A stretch of 43,124 bases of DNA, from positions 1 through 43,124 of the forward strand of contig NZ_BPEV01000038.1 in assembly GCF_019654955.1 (NCBI RefSeq), given 5' to 3'. Below, one piece after another: positions 1-8,583 of this stretch. The position numbers and the translations under genes were made by a program. Under the pieces are notes generated by a model that saw nothing but the letters and a program-made list of their open reading frames with translations, made no database searches and was not told the DNA's origin. Numbering within the stretch: the stretch's first letter is position 1; every line of letters begins with the position of its first letter. Source of the DNA: Shewanella sp. KT0246. Its GTDB lineage: Bacteria > Pseudomonadota > Gammaproteobacteria > Enterobacterales > Shewanellaceae.

Positions 1-20
1 CGCCGAAGGCGTCTTTTTCT
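1..20 (+). terminator. Partial rho-independent terminator at left edge
   Basis: The window opens with CGCC-GAA-GGCG followed by a T-rich stretch (TCTTTTTCT), the right-hand part of a stem-loop terminator. It would end a plus-strand transcript entering from the left. The left arm may extend outside the window. Confidence 0.45.
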
Positions 21-25
21 TAAAA

Positions 26-43
26 TAATTGCAGTCGCAATTA
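26..43 (-). terminator. Candidate terminator hairpin at rpmE stop
   Basis: TAATTGC (26-32) pairs with GCAATTA (37-43) around a 4-base loop. Read on the minus strand the hairpin overlaps the rpmE stop codon and is followed by a short U-rich run (ATTTTAAG). The stem is short and AT-rich, so this is a weak terminator call. Confidence 0.4.
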
Positions 44-253
44 CTTCTTACCAAGTGCACCAAAGCGCTTGTTGAATTTGTCGATACGACCACCAGTGTC
101 AACAACTTTCTGAGTACCAGTGTAGAATGGGTGACATGCACCACATACGTCTAAATGTAAGTTTTTACCTACAGTAGAGTTTACTTTAATTACGTTACCA
201 CAAGTACAAGTTGCAGTTACTTCAGCGTAGTCTGGGTGGATACCTGATTTCAT
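41..253 (-). CDS. rpmE: 50S ribosomal protein L31 (zinc-binding type)
   Basis: This is ribosomal protein L31, a small late-assembling protein of the large subunit that lies at the subunit interface. The start at 253 gives 70 residues beginning MKSGIHPDYAEV, which matches the family's usual length. A longer in-frame extension to 310 has no family counterpart and is rejected. Four cysteines (C16, C18, C37, C40) in the CTCG and CGAC contexts are the zinc ligands of the C+ form of L31, so this is the housekeeping, zinc-containing type, not the zinc-free paralogue made under zinc starvation. The C-terminal GGRIDKFNKRF block is typical. An AAGG ribosome binding site lies just upstream. It is a single gene, divergent from nothing nearby, and sits downstream of the FimV-like gene on the same strand. 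Confidence 0.96.
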   Translation of the reverse strand: MKSGIHPDYAEVTATCTCGNVIKVNSTVGKNLHLDVCGACHPFYTGTQKVVDTGGRIDKFNKRFGALGKK

Positions 254-378
254 TTGGATTACCTTCAATAGCAGGCCATGTCGCTCTCCCAACCCGAAGT
301 TGAGCACCACATGCGTTCATAACAATAGCGTTAAGGCGCGCAATAGTACAGTATCTGTCCAACTCAAACAAGCAAAAG

Positions 379-1209
379 TTAATTGCCTGCATGTTGTTGC
401 TCTAAACCTTCAAATTTCGCCTTATCATCAATCTTGTTTACATATTGATTTAATTGACTTTGCGAAGGGCACATTAAGATTACATCTTGTCTAATCAAAT
501 GGATTTTTTGCTTTGAAAAAGCTTTAGGATTAGCATCATAAATCGCCAACATAGCGCCATAGACATTGGTTTGCCATTGTTTATGATAACGTGAAGCAAT
601 GCGCCATAAAGTATCAGAGCGATCACGTTCAATGGTGCAACCCTCATTTACTATTGGAGTTGAGAGTGTTTGAGTGGAGAGTGTTGAAGAAGCGGAACTC
701 GCTGATACTGAACTTGAATTCGGAGTTTTCTCTACTGCTGTGGTTTGCTGTGCTTTACCGCCTGTATTTGGCATTGGTGCCACTTTTTTAGGTTGATTTC
801 GGGTATCGATTTTAACTTCGGTTTTGTCGGTAATTTTAATAAAAGGCGAATCAAATACGGGCAACACCGCATACTGGCGCCAACTATTACCTTTATACTC
901 GCTGACAATTAATTTAGCGTTTGGATCGGTAACATTATCAACACCAATCGCAAATAACATATAGCCGCTGATAGGCTGAACCATCAATTCTTCCATGATT
1001 TCTTTCGAACCATTAGTTTGGCGAAGGTGGAAGCTAATTCGAGAAAAGTCGTTTTTACCGGCCACAATGTTCAGTTTAATCTTGGGGTGCTGCCCAACAT
1101 CAAACTGACGACTGTTAATACTGATATGACTCAGTGCAGCTTGTGCCACAAATGAAAATAAAAAAAGTGATAGTGCCAATACAGCTCTGTTGATTATTCC
1201 TTTTGACAT
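379..1209 (-). CDS. Short FimV-like protein with LysM-type domain
   Basis: The predicted 276-residue exported protein starts with MSKGIINRAVLALSLFLF and a signal peptide ending near AQA. After it comes an N-terminal FimV-like domain (LSHISINSRQFDVG, roughly residues 25-125) and a low-complexity Ser/Thr/Ala linker (about 140-190). A C-terminal region (about 190-260) containing ERDRSDTLWRIASRY and ILMCPS resembles the LysM-like segment of FimV proteins. FimV proteins bind peptidoglycan and organise polar machinery such as type IV pili. Unlike full FimV, this protein lacks the transmembrane segment and the cytoplasmic TPR region. A TTG lies three bases upstream of the ATG, but the ATG at 1209 has the better-spaced AAGAGA site and is preferred. 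It is divergent from priA across about 77 bases. The exact role is unknown; a periplasmic peptidoglycan-binding accessory is inferred. Confidence 0.75.
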   Translation of the reverse strand: MSKGIINRAVLALSLFLFSFVAQAALSHISINSRQFDVGQHPKIKLNIVAGKNDFSRISFHLRQTNGSKEIMEELMVQPISGYMLFAIGVDNVTDPNAKLIVSEYKGNSWRQYAVLPVFDSPFIKITDKTEVKIDTRNQPKKVAPMPNTGGKAQQTTAVEKTPNSSSVSASSASSTLSTQTLSTPIVNEGCTIERDRSDTLWRIASRYHKQWQTNVYGAMLAIYDANPKAFSKQKIHLIRQDVILMCPSQSQLNQYVNKIDDKAKFEGLEQQHAGN

Positions 1210-1286
1210 CAATTTTCTCTTATCCTATTTCTTTATGTTCTGGCTCTAGTAAACTAGGCCTTCTCAATTCTTAATGATGATGAATT

Positions 1287-3482
1287 ATGCCTGTGTTTGT
1301 TGAGGTTGCTCTGCCCGTTCCTATGCGGCAAACCTTTAGTTACCAAGTTCCTGAATCCAACGTATCACAAATACAGCTTGGGTTGCGGGTAAAAGTTCCT
1401 TTTGGTAGACAACAACTTGTAGGCTTAATCACAGCGATAAAAAATGAATGTGACGTTCCAGCTAATAAAATAAAACCATTTTCAGAACTGCTGGACACCA
1501 AGCCGCTATTACCTGACTCACTTTACAAACTCACCTTGTGGGCTGCGCGCTATTACTTTGCCAGTCAAGGGCAAATGCTCAGTCAAGCACTGCCCATAGC
1601 TCTGCGTAAAGGTCTCAGTGCACAACCACAAACCGTGACATTTTTTGCCTTAAATGATGCCGGTAAACAAGTGGATATCAGTGTCCTTAAGCGCGCTCCT
1701 GCGCAAAAAAAATTATTCGAGCTATTACAACAGTCTTCAATCAGCCAAGATGACTTTACTACCCAAGAGCTTAGCAAGGTTGCCCTTAAAGCTCTTGAAG
1801 ACAAAGGCTGGATCGATCGCCAGCTCGTTGTAAATGACACAGACTTAAGTTGGCGTGAACAACTTAATATGACTGAAACGCCATTAAAGCTCAATAAGCA
1901 ACAAGCAGTTGCTGTTTCGGTGTTAAATCAACAACAAGGCTTTCATTGCAGTTTACTTGAAGGTATCACTGGCTCAGGTAAAACAGAAGTCTATTTGTCG
2001 ATTTTAGAAACGATATTAAAGCAAGGCAAACAGGCGCTGATTTTAGTGCCTGAAATCGGCTTAACGCCGCAAACCATTAACCGCTTCAAACGCCGTTTCG
2101 ATGTCAATATTGCTGTCATTCACTCAGCACTTACCGACAACCAAAGGTTAGAGGCATGGCGACAAGCAAGGTGCGGTGAAGCAGCGATCATCATTGGTAC
2201 GCGCTCGGCATTATTTACCCCCATGGCTTATCCTGGGCTCATCATTCTTGATGAAGAACACGACAGCAGTTTTAAGCAGCAAGAAGGGGTGCGTTATCAC
2301 GCCCGCGATCTTGCAGTGATGCGCGGACACTTAGAGAAGGTGCAAGTCATTTTAGGTTCGGCAACCCCATCGCTAGAAACCTTGCAAAATGCCATTTCAG
2401 GTCGTTACACTCACCTTGAACTTGCTGAACGAGCTGGCGCGGCTCAAAAAGTAAAACAAGGCATTATCGATATCCGCTCCCAGCCGTTAAAGTCCGGTAT
2501 GTCTGCCTCGATGATTAATGAGATGCGCATGCACCTTGATGCGGGTAATCAGGTACTGTTATTTCTAAATCGCCGTGGTTTTTCGCCCGCGCTGTTATGC
2601 CATGAATGCGGCCATTTACATGAGTGCGATCGCTGCGATGCATTCTTTACCGTGCATCAAGGTTTGAATGAAATCTGTTGCCACCATTGTGGTAATCAGT
2701 ATGCGATTCCGCATCAGTGTCATGAATGTGGCAGCACCATGTTAATGGGGCACGGAACTGGCACAGAGCAGCTTGCCCAAGCGCTTGAACAAGAGTTTCC
2801 ACAATATCCTGTGGTGCGAATCGATCGCGACACCACACGTAAAAAAGGTTCACTGGAAAAACAGCTCAATAGTATTTTAAAAGGCGAATTTAAAATTTTG
2901 GTGGGCACCCAAATGCTAGCTAAAGGGCATCATTTTCCTGACGTCACCTTAGTAGGTTTAATGGATGTTGATGGCGCATTGTTTAGTGCCGATTTTAGAG
3001 CCCCAGAGCGCTTTGCTCAGCTTTATACCCAAGTATCTGGCCGTGCTGGTCGTGCTGACAAGCCCGGAAAAGTGCTACTGCAGACTCACCAAAGTGAAAA
3101 CCCAATACTGCATGACTTATTAAAAAATGGTTATGGCAAATTTGCGCGCGCCCAACTTGAAGAGCGCCAACAAGCTTTACTGCCACCCGCATGGCATATG
3201 GTGTTATTACGAGCTGACGCCCACTTAGCAGAAGATGCGGATAACTTCTTACAGCAAGTGGCTAACTTATTACCCCAAGATAAAGATTTTGAAGTGATTG
3301 GCCCCATGCCTGCACCACTTGACCGTAAAGCAGGTAAATACCGCCGCCAGTTATTATTCCAAGCTAAAAACCGTCAACGTCTGCAACATGAATTTGAACA
3401 AATTTTACCGCAAATAGAAGCGCTCAATGAAAGCAAACGTTGTCGTTGGAGCATCGATAGAGACCCCCAAGATCTGATGTAA
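1287..3482 (+). CDS. priA: Primosomal protein N' (replication restart helicase PriA)
   Basis: PriA is the 3'-5' DNA helicase that recognises stalled forks and D-loops and reloads the replisome through PriB, DnaT and DnaB. The 731-residue length equals the E. coli family norm. The N-terminal 3'BD and winged-helix region covers roughly residues 1-190. The Walker A motif GITGSGKTEVY lies near residue 227 and the DEEH box (ILDEEHDSSFKQQEG) near 320. A two-zinc cysteine cluster lies around 437-480 (CHECGHLHECDRC, then CCHHCGN and CHECGS), inserted between the helicase lobes as in the family. Helicase motifs V/VI appear in VGTQMLAKGHHFPDV and QVSGRAGRADKPG. The ATG at 1287 gives the normal N-terminus MPVFVEVALPVP. 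It is divergently transcribed from the FimV-like gene and followed by a candidate terminator, so it is probably monocistronic. Confidence 0.97.
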   Translation: MPVFVEVALPVPMRQTFSYQVPESNVSQIQLGLRVKVPFGRQQLVGLITAIKNECDVPANKIKPFSELLDTKPLLPDSLYKLTLWAARYYFASQGQMLSQALPIALRKGLSAQPQTVTFFALNDAGKQVDISVLKRAPAQKKLFELLQQSSISQDDFTTQELSKVALKALEDKGWIDRQLVVNDTDLSWREQLNMTETPLKLNKQQAVAVSVLNQQQGFHCSLLEGITGSGKTEVYLSILETILKQGKQALILVPEIGLTPQTINRFKRRFDVNIAVIHSALTDNQRLEAWRQARCGEAAIIIGTRSALFTPMAYPGLIILDEEHDSSFKQQEGVRYHARDLAVMRGHLEKVQVILGSATPSLETLQNAISGRYTHLELAERAGAAQKVKQGIIDIRSQPLKSGMSASMINEMRMHLDAGNQVLLFLNRRGFSPALLCHECGHLHECDRCDAFFTVHQGLNEICCHHCGNQYAIPHQCHECGSTMLMGHGTGTEQLAQALEQEFPQYPVVRIDRDTTRKKGSLEKQLNSILKGEFKILVGTQMLAKGHHFPDVTLVGLMDVDGALFSADFRAPERFAQLYTQVSGRAGRADKPGKVLLQTHQSENPILHDLLKNGYGKFARAQLEERQQALLPPAWHMVLLRADAHLAEDADNFLQQVANLLPQDKDFEVIGPMPAPLDRKAGKYRRQLLFQAKNRQRLQHEFEQILPQIEALNESKRCRWSIDRDPQDLM

Positions 3483-3489
3483 TGCTATT

Positions 3490-3522
3490 GCAGCATATGA
3501 GGTTTATGCTGCGATTTATTTC
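3490..3522 (+). terminator. Candidate terminator after priA
   Basis: GCAGCATA (3490-3497) pairs with TATGCTGC (3505-3512) around a 7-base loop. A T-rich but interrupted tract (GATTTATTTC) follows. It lies 8 bases after the priA stop. Confidence 0.5.
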
Positions 3523-3636
3523 AAATCAAAAAAATCTTGATTAATTGAGCTGTCGAGATAGCATTTGCATAGCAATAGCGGCTAAAATAGACGGTTACCC
3601 CATTCTTTTACTTTAAGTCAGTGCTAATTAACGCCC

Positions 3637-5382
3637 ATGAAATCACATATTGCATCTTTACTAGAACAAACCGTCGACTCTTTTAAGCAACAAGGCATTG
3701 TCCCAGCTGATTTTCAGGCGCGAATTCAGGTGGAGCGAACTAAAGATAAAAGCCATGGTGATCTTGCGACTAACTTAGCCATGATGCTGACTAAAGTGGC
3801 TAAAAAGAATCCTCGTGATATTGCCCAGTTGATCATAGATAATCTACCAGCTTCTAGCCATGTTGCTAAAGTTGAGATTGCAGGCCCTGGTTTCATCAAC
3901 TTTTTTATTGATGAAAACGCCCTAGCAAACCAATTACAAGATGCATTAAACGACGACCACTTAGGTGTCACGTTACCGGCTAAGCAAACCATCGTTGTTG
4001 ATTACTCTTCTCCAAATCTTGCAAAAGAAATGCATGTGGGTCACTTACGCTCAACCATTATTGGTGACAGTGTGGTCCGCGCACTTGAATTTTTAGGTCA
4101 TGACGTTATCCGTCAAAACCATGTTGGCGATTGGGGCACCCAGTTCGGCATGTTACTGGCTTATATGGAAGAGCTACGAGCAGCAAATGGCGAAAAAGCA
4201 GACCTTGAATTATCAGATTTAGAAACCTTCTACCGCGCCGCTAAAGTTCGCTTTGATGAATCAGAAGAGTTCGCTACTCGTGCACGTAACTTAGTGGTAT
4301 CACTGCAATCTGGTGACGAGTACTGCAATAAGTTATGGCAAGAATTTAACGATATTTCGCTGCATCACTGTCATGACGTTTATGAGCGTTTAGGTGTGAG
4401 TTTAACTCGCGCTGACGTCCACGGCGAAAGCGCTTATAACGCTGACTTAGCACAGGTAGTTAAAGATTTAGATGCTAAAGGGTTATTAAGCGAAAGTAAT
4501 GGCGCTAAAGTGGTTTTCCAAGAGGAGTTCCGCACTAAAGAAGGCGAGCCATTACCAGTTATTATTCAAAAAGCAGATGGTGGCTACTTATATGCCACCT
4601 CTGATTTAGCGGCCATGCGTTACCGCTCAAACGTACTTAAAGCTGACCGCGCTTTATACTTCGTGGATTTACGCCAAGCACTGCACTTCCAGCAAGTATT
4701 TAGTCTTGCCAAAACAGCAGGCTTTGTTCGTGAAGAGTTATCGCTAGAGCACACAGGTTTTGGCACCATGAACGGCCCTGATGGTCGTCCATTTAAAACC
4801 CGTAGCGGCGGCGTCGTTAAGCTGGTTGATTTACTTGATGAAGCAAATACCCGTGCAATTGAGTTAGTGCGCAGCAAAAACCCAGACATGGATGAAGCGA
4901 CCTTAATTGAAATTGCCCGTGTTGTTGGTATTAGCTCAGTTAAATATGCTGACTTATCAAAAAACCGCAGCAGTGATTACATCTTTAGCTTTGAGCAAAT
5001 GCTGAGCTTTGAAGGTAATACCGCGCCTTATTTATTATACGCCTACACCCGTATAGCCGGTATTTTCAAACGTGCTGAAGATGTCGATTTAAGCCAAGCT
5101 AAAATCGTCCTTGAGCACGATAAAGAAAAAGAGCTCGGCACTAAGCTTGCTCAGTTTGGTGAAGTCTTAACCCGTATGACTGAAAAAGGCTTACCACATG
5201 TCATGTGTGCTTATGTTTATGAGCTAGCGAGTGAATTCTCAAGCTTTTACGAAGCATGTCCTGTACTTGCCGCTGAAACAGAAGAGCAAAAGCAGAGCCG
5301 CCTATTGTTATCGCATCTAACCGCTAAGACACTGAAAACAGGTTTGTCTCTGTTAGGTATCGAAACATTAGAGCGTATGTAA
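3637..5382 (+). CDS. argS: Arginyl-tRNA synthetase
   Basis: This class I aminoacyl-tRNA synthetase charges tRNA-Arg with arginine using ATP. It has 581 residues, slightly longer than E. coli ArgS (577). The N-terminal Arg-specific add-on domain covers about residues 1-110. The HIGH-equivalent signature is HVGH in SPNLAKEMHVGHLRST near residue 132. The family's non-canonical counterpart of KMSKS is in GRPFKTRSGGVVKL. The C-terminal DALR anticodon-binding domain (NTAPYLLYAYTRIAGIF onwards) ends in the expected short tail GIETLERM. The ATG at 3637 follows a spacer of about 150 bases after priA. The ftsN start lies 1 base after the argS stop, so the two are co-transcribed. Confidence 0.97.
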   Translation: MKSHIASLLEQTVDSFKQQGIVPADFQARIQVERTKDKSHGDLATNLAMMLTKVAKKNPRDIAQLIIDNLPASSHVAKVEIAGPGFINFFIDENALANQLQDALNDDHLGVTLPAKQTIVVDYSSPNLAKEMHVGHLRSTIIGDSVVRALEFLGHDVIRQNHVGDWGTQFGMLLAYMEELRAANGEKADLELSDLETFYRAAKVRFDESEEFATRARNLVVSLQSGDEYCNKLWQEFNDISLHHCHDVYERLGVSLTRADVHGESAYNADLAQVVKDLDAKGLLSESNGAKVVFQEEFRTKEGEPLPVIIQKADGGYLYATSDLAAMRYRSNVLKADRALYFVDLRQALHFQQVFSLAKTAGFVREELSLEHTGFGTMNGPDGRPFKTRSGGVVKLVDLLDEANTRAIELVRSKNPDMDEATLIEIARVVGISSVKYADLSKNRSSDYIFSFEQMLSFEGNTAPYLLYAYTRIAGIFKRAEDVDLSQAKIVLEHDKEKELGTKLAQFGEVLTRMTEKGLPHVMCAYVYELASEFSSFYEACPVLAAETEEQKQSRLLLSHLTAKTLKTGLSLLGIETLERM

Positions 5383-5383
5383 C

Positions 5384-5965
5384 ATGAGCCGAGATTACGC
5401 TAACAAAAAGCCTAGTCCAAAGAAGCGTCAGCCAGCGAGAGGCAAAAAGGCACAACCTAAGCCTGCGAGCCGCTATTTGTCTACGTTTGTGATAATTCTA
5501 CTGGTTGCAGGTTTTGGCTATTTCTTATGGTTTATCAGTGGCAGCTCAGAAGATGCGGTTGAGCAATCAACGCCCGCAGTAAAAACTGAAACTAAGCCAA
5601 AAGCGCAACCTGTTAAGAAAGATCCCAATGCTCTTCCGCCAAAACCAACGGAAGAGTGGACTTACTTAGAGGAATTAGAAAACAAAAGCATTGATGTTGA
5701 TGTGCCAGAAGACGCATTAAAGTCTCAAGGCCCTTATCAAATGCAATGTGCTTCGTTCAGAAGACAAGATCAGGCTGAAGAAATGAAAGCCCTGATTGCT
5801 TTTCAGGGACTTGAAGCGCAAGTTAGAGCAACCAAAGGCTCAACTGGCACTTGGCATAAAGTGATATTAGGCCCATTTGAGTCTAAACGCGCCGCCGAGC
5901 GTACTCGTCACAAACTGCAACGCGCAGGAGTGAATGGTTGCCAAATTTGGCTGTGGCAATATTAA
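5384..5965 (+). CDS. ftsN: Cell division protein FtsN (SPOR domain)
   Basis: FtsN is a bitopic inner-membrane divisome protein that triggers constriction and binds denuded septal peptidoglycan through its SPOR domain. This protein has 193 residues, shorter than E. coli FtsN (319). A basic cytoplasmic N-terminus of about 28 residues, rich in Lys/Arg/Pro, is followed by one transmembrane helix (about residues 30-51). A periplasmic Pro/Lys linker comes next, and then a SPOR domain over about residues 115-190 (YQMQCASFRRQDQAEEMK through LQRAGVNGCQIW). The start is 1 base beyond the argS stop, so translation is likely coupled. A strong terminator follows, closing the argS-ftsN unit. The identity rests on topology, the SPOR domain and the position next to hslVU. 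Another SPOR-domain protein is possible but less likely. Confidence 0.87.
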   Translation: MSRDYANKKPSPKKRQPARGKKAQPKPASRYLSTFVIILLVAGFGYFLWFISGSSEDAVEQSTPAVKTETKPKAQPVKKDPNALPPKPTEEWTYLEELENKSIDVDVPEDALKSQGPYQMQCASFRRQDQAEEMKALIAFQGLEAQVRATKGSTGTWHKVILGPFESKRAAERTRHKLQRAGVNGCQIWLWQY

Positions 5966-6005
5966 TTATTATTTAGATAATGGCTAATTAAGCATTGTTT
6001 GCTAT

Positions 6006-6039
6006 AAAAAGGCGCTTACTCTCAGTAAGCGCCTTTTTT
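6006..6039 (+). terminator. Rho-independent terminator after ftsN
   Basis: AAAAAGGCGCTTACT pairs with AGTAAGCGCCTTTTTT around the loop CTC. The stem is GC-rich and flanked by A and T runs on the two sides. It ends the argS-ftsN transcript just before the heat-shock promoter of hslVU. Confidence 0.92.
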
Positions 6040-6043
6040 GTCC

Positions 6044-6071
6044 CTTGAATTCCTAGCAAGCATCCCCATAT
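6044..6071 (+). promoter_or_regulatory. Sigma-32 (heat-shock) promoter of hslVU
   Basis: The -35 element CTTGAA (6044-6049) is separated by 14 bases from the -10 element CCCCATAT (6064-6071). This agrees with the known RpoH consensus CTTGAAA-N11-16-CCCCATNT almost completely. Transcription should start near 6078, leaving a leader of about 55 bases before hslV. Confidence 0.87.
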
Positions 6072-6086
6072 CTGTTTTATCAACAA

Positions 6087-6111
6087 GCAGCAGCCTCATT
6101 TTTACTGCTGC
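6087..6111 (+). promoter_or_regulatory. hslVU leader hairpin
   Basis: GCAGCAG (6087-6093) pairs perfectly with CTGCTGC (6105-6111) around an 11-base loop, inside the predicted hslVU 5' leader. It ends about 20 bases before the GTG start and leaves the AGAGGA ribosome binding site free. A role in mRNA stability is inferred; I recall a leader inverted repeat with such a role in E. coli hslVU. Confidence 0.6.
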
Positions 6112-6131
6112 CGTCGTTAAGAGGATTTACC

Positions 6132-6656
6132 GTGACTACTATCGTATCCGTTCGCCGCAATAATCAAGTTGTCATCGCAGGTGATGGCCAAGTTTCCCTC
6201 GGCAATACCGTCATGAAAGGCAATGCGCGTAAAGTGCGTCGCCTATACCAAAACAAAGTGATCGCCGGTTTCGCTGGCGGCACTGCAGATGCATTTACTC
6301 TTTTTGAGCGCTTCGAAACTAAGCTCGAAATGCATCAAGGCCACTTATTAAAATCTGCTGTAGAGCTTGCTAAAGATTGGCGCACCGACAAAATGCTCCG
6401 TAACCTAGAAGCCATGCTCATTGTTGCTGATACCAAAGAATCATTAATCATCACAGGTAACGGTGATGTGGTTCAACCAGAGCATGACCTAATTGCTATT
6501 GGGTCAGGCGGCAATTTTGCCCATGCTTCGGCATTAGCACTACTGCAAAATACTGATTTAAGCGCTCGTGACATAGCTGAAAAATCGCTAACTATCGCCG
6601 GTGATATTTGCGTATACACCAACCAACATAAAACGGTTGAGCAAATCGACTACTAA
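6132..6656 (+). CDS. hslV: ATP-dependent protease HslVU, peptidase subunit HslV
   Basis: HslV is the threonine-protease dodecamer of the HslVU (ClpQY) complex in the cytoplasm. The 174-residue product starts at a GTG with a good AGAGGA site upstream. Removal of the initiator Met exposes Thr as the N-terminal catalytic nucleophile (TTIVSVRRNNQVVIAGDGQ). The GNTVMKGNARKVRRL and GFAGGTADAFTLFERFE blocks are family signatures, and AIGSGGNFAHASALAL lies near residue 120. The hslU start lies 22 bases after the stop, so the pair forms an operon driven by the heat-shock promoter at 6044-6071. Confidence 0.97.
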   Translation: MTTIVSVRRNNQVVIAGDGQVSLGNTVMKGNARKVRRLYQNKVIAGFAGGTADAFTLFERFETKLEMHQGHLLKSAVELAKDWRTDKMLRNLEAMLIVADTKESLIITGNGDVVQPEHDLIAIGSGGNFAHASALALLQNTDLSARDIAEKSLTIAGDICVYTNQHKTVEQIDY

Positions 6657-6678
6657 ATTAGAACGTAAGGAATTATTT

Positions 6679-8004
6679 ATGTCTGAAATGACCCCTCGCG
6701 AGATTGTCCACGAACTAGACTCGCACATCATTGGTCAAAAAAATGCTAAACGTTCTGTGGCAGTTGCGCTTCGTAACCGCTGGCGCCGTATGCAACTTGA
6801 ACCATCATTTCGTCAAGAAGTGACGCCAAAGAATATCTTAATGATTGGCCCAACAGGTGTAGGTAAAACTGAAATTGCCCGCCGTTTAGCCAAGCTAGCG
6901 AATGCGCCATTCATTAAAGTTGAAGCAACTAAGTTCACTGAAGTGGGTTATGTAGGTAAAGAAGTTGAGCAAATCATTCGTGATTTAACTGACTCAGCTA
7001 TCAAAATGACTCGTGAACAGCAAATGAAAAAAGGCCGTCATCGTGCTGAAGAATTAGCTGAAGAACGTATTCTTGATGTGTTATTGCCTAAGCCAAAAGA
7101 TGATTGGAACACTGAGCAAAAAGACGACTCAAATACCCGTCAAATTTTCCGTAAAAAACTACGTGAAGGTCAGCTTGATGATAAAGAAATCGATATCGAT
7201 TTAGCGGCACCACAAGTTAGTGCTGAAATCATGGCCCCACCAGGCATGGAAGAAATGACTAACCAGCTTCAAAGCATGTTCCAAAACTTGGGCCAAACCA
7301 AAGAGAACCGCAAGAAGGTTAAGATTAAAGAAGCTTTCAAGCTGTTAATTGAAGAAGAAGCTGCCAAGCTAGTCAATCAAGAAGACATGAAAGAACAAGC
7401 CATCGATTTGGTTGAACAAAACGGTATTGTGTTTTTAGATGAAATCGACAAAATTTGTAAGCGCGGCGAAAGCTCTGGCCCTGATGTATCTCGCGAAGGC
7501 GTGCAACGTGACTTACTGCCGTTAATTGAAGGTTGTACAGTAACGACTAAACACGGCATGGTTAAAACCGACCATATCTTGTTTATTGCTTCAGGTGCGT
7601 TCCAGATGTCAAAACCATCTGATTTAATCCCTGAACTCCAAGGCCGCTTACCAATTCGTGTAGAGCTTAGCGCATTAAGTGCTGATGACTTTAAACGCAT
7701 CTTAACTGAGCCGCATGCATCATTAACCGAGCAATATATTGCGTTAATGGGCACAGAAGGCGTTAAAATTGAGTTTGCCGAATCTGGTATTGAAAAGATT
7801 GCTCAAGCTGCTTGGCAGGTCAACGAGACCACAGAAAACATCGGTGCCCGTCGTCTACATACTGTGATGGAAAAGCTGATGGAAGAGATTTCATATGATG
7901 CTTCTGAAAAATCTGGTAGTACATTTGTAATTGACGAAGCTTACGTAACAGATCATCTTGATACCTTGGTAGAAGATGAAGACTTAAGCCGCTTTATTCT
8001 GTAA
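6679..8004 (+). CDS. hslU: ATP-dependent protease HslVU, ATPase subunit HslU
   Basis: HslU is the AAA+ unfoldase that feeds substrates into HslV. The start at 6679 (MSEMTPREIVHELD) gives 441 residues, the normal length, and has a TAAGGA site. A longer frame starting inside hslV is rejected. Walker A is GPTGVGKTEIARR (about residues 57-69). The pore loop GYVGKEVE is near residue 91. The intermediate domain, rich in charged residues, covers about 110-240, and Walker B is GIVFLDEIDKIC near 250. The sensor-2 region NIGARRLHTVMEKLMEE and the C-terminal tail EDEDLSRFIL are present; the tail inserts into HslV to activate it. A terminator follows. Confidence 0.97.
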   Translation: MSEMTPREIVHELDSHIIGQKNAKRSVAVALRNRWRRMQLEPSFRQEVTPKNILMIGPTGVGKTEIARRLAKLANAPFIKVEATKFTEVGYVGKEVEQIIRDLTDSAIKMTREQQMKKGRHRAEELAEERILDVLLPKPKDDWNTEQKDDSNTRQIFRKKLREGQLDDKEIDIDLAAPQVSAEIMAPPGMEEMTNQLQSMFQNLGQTKENRKKVKIKEAFKLLIEEEAAKLVNQEDMKEQAIDLVEQNGIVFLDEIDKICKRGESSGPDVSREGVQRDLLPLIEGCTVTTKHGMVKTDHILFIASGAFQMSKPSDLIPELQGRLPIRVELSALSADDFKRILTEPHASLTEQYIALMGTEGVKIEFAESGIEKIAQAAWQVNETTENIGARRLHTVMEKLMEEISYDASEKSGSTFVIDEAYVTDHLDTLVEDEDLSRFIL

Positions 8005-8098
8005 TTGCGCGAGTGATATTTGCCAATTGTGACTTATCACTAATTTAGTCATCCTGTTTTTAGTTAACATTAGCTAATATATGGAATGACTGCTTTAA

Positions 8099-8132
8099 GA
8101 GGTGGTGAACTCATTGAGTGACCACCTTTTTT
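8099..8132 (+). terminator. Rho-independent terminator after hslU
   Basis: AGGTGGT pairs with ACCACCT, and inside it ACTCA pairs with TGAGT. A run of six or more T follows. It closes the hslVU transcript about 95 bases after the hslU stop. Confidence 0.9.
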
Positions 8133-8202
8133 ATTATTATCGTTTTATCATTTTTGCTATTCATTGTTAAACTAACAGCATTGTAATAAGAGAGTATCCG
8201 TT

Positions 8203-8583
8203 ATGAGTTCACCTAATGTGACTAACCTTAAATTAAAGCGTAAATCGAAGTTACTTGAAGTCACTTTTGATAACGGCGACGTCTTTAATATCACTTGTGA
8301 AATGCTGCGCGTTAACTCTCCCTCTGCTGAAGTGCAGCGTCATGGTAATCCAATCTTAGTTACTCACAAAAAAGCAGTTAATATTAAAGCGATTGAACCA
8401 GTAGGTAACTATGCAGTAAAAATCATTTTTGATGATGGCCATGACACAGGTTTGTTCTCATGGAAATTGTTACATGAATTTGGCACCCATCAAGTCGAAA
8501 TTTGGGAAAGGTACTTAGCCCGTTTACGTGCTGAAAAAGGCTCTCGCGAACCATTGATTGATATGAACATCAAATACTCTTAA
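8203..8583 (+). CDS. DUF971 protein (gamma-butyrobetaine hydroxylase-like N-terminal domain)
   Basis: This is a 126-residue soluble protein made almost entirely of a DUF971 domain. The core runs from LKLKRKSKLLEVTFDNGD through VGNYAVKIIFDDGHDTGLFSWKLLHEFG. The domain is named for similarity to the N-terminal domain of gamma-butyrobetaine hydroxylase, but the catalytic dioxygenase part is absent, so no hydroxylase activity should be assumed. Stand-alone DUF971 proteins are often found near hslVU or iron-sulfur genes. I see no complete metal-binding cysteine set here; there is one Cys in the first third. It starts at an ATG with an upstream AGAG site. It lies after the hslU terminator, so it probably has its own promoter. 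Function is unknown. Confidence 0.87.
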   Translation: MSSPNVTNLKLKRKSKLLEVTFDNGDVFNITCEMLRVNSPSAEVQRHGNPILVTHKKAVNIKAIEPVGNYAVKIIFDDGHDTGLFSWKLLHEFGTHQVEIWERYLARLRAEKGSREPLIDMNIKYS

